A program made the translations under genes and the position numbers. This document shows, one piece after another, positions 6,090 to 6,159 of a stretch of DNA of 6,159 bases (position 1 is its first letter; each line of letters starts with the position of its first letter). Origin of the DNA: JBGCED01 sp045106055 (GTDB taxonomy: Bacteria > Pseudomonadota > Alphaproteobacteria > CBDDJK01); assembly GCA_045106055.1 (NCBI GenBank), contig JBGCED010000011.1, positions 1 to 6,159 of the forward strand. Reading direction: 5' to 3'. The notes beneath the pieces were generated by a model. It was not told the origin of the DNA and did not search any database. It worked only from the letters and a program-made list of their open reading frames with translations.

Positions 6090-6159
6090 AAACCGTTTCA
6101 ATCCATTCTTGGATTATTCATTTTCTAACTTAGTTGCATTTTTATAATGTTTTTGATGC

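Noticed and set aside
6068..6096. A perfect TTGACA on the plus strand near the TolC start, as a promoter -35 box
   Set aside because: No acceptable -10 box follows at 16–18 bases (the sequence there is AACCGT/ACCGTT), and it lies in the first codons of a minus-strand gene.
6141..6146. TATAAA on the minus strand upstream of the TolC-family gene as its -10 box
   Set aside because: The matching -35 position would fall outside the window, so it cannot be judged, and the DNA there is simply AT-rich.
1..6159. CRISPR array, transposon ends, phage or defence genes
   Set aside because: No regularly spaced repeats, no terminal inverted repeats with target duplications, and all long frames are explained by mfd, sdhE and the TolC-family gene.

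Overview
This window looks like an ordinary chromosomal segment of an alphaproteobacterium. The evidence is the sdhE–mfd gene pair, an Mfd with the DEEQHFGV form of the Walker B region, and a tRNA-Gln of the alphaproteobacterial type with an encoded CCA end. By eye the G+C content is moderate, somewhat under 50%, with a taste for GAT, GCG, CGC, TTA and AAA codons. That would suit a marine or free-living group such as SAR116-like or other low-GC Rhodospirillales-type lineages, but this placement is a guess and cannot be settled from this window.

Layout from left to right. Positions 1–3497 (minus strand) hold nearly all of mfd, the transcription-repair coupling factor. It runs off the left edge, so its extreme C-terminus is missing. 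Immediately upstream, at 3501–3782 on the same strand, is sdhE (succinate dehydrogenase assembly factor 2, also CptB/DUF339). The two are separated by a TAG stop and a single CCC codon in the same frame, so they form a tight, probably translationally coupled, two-gene unit. Positions 3783–3952 are an AT-rich divergent intergenic region. It carries two adjacent small inverted repeats, a 13-bp direct repeat with a 22-bp period, and candidate promoters facing both ways. A tRNA-Gln(TTG) gene lies at 3953–4027 on the plus strand. Positions 4028–4269 have no gene I can support. Positions 4270–6078 (minus strand) encode a 602-residue TolC-family outer-membrane efflux/secretion channel, with an unusually long N-terminal region ahead of its export signal and a disordered C-terminal tail. 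The last 81 bases are its 5' region, with a clear Shine-Dalgarno sequence.

The genes do not form one pathway. mfd clears RNA polymerase stalled at DNA lesions and recruits nucleotide-excision repair. sdhE flavinylates succinate dehydrogenase. The tRNA serves translation. The TolC-family protein is the outer-membrane exit duct of a type I secretion or multidrug efflux machine whose inner-membrane partners are not in the window. I found no defence system, CRISPR array, transposon or phage gene, and no convincing undescribed system. The points most worth a second look are the architecture of the TolC N-terminus with its internal 15-bp tandem repeat, the repeat-rich intergenic region 3810–3884, and the apparently leaderless start of sdhE.
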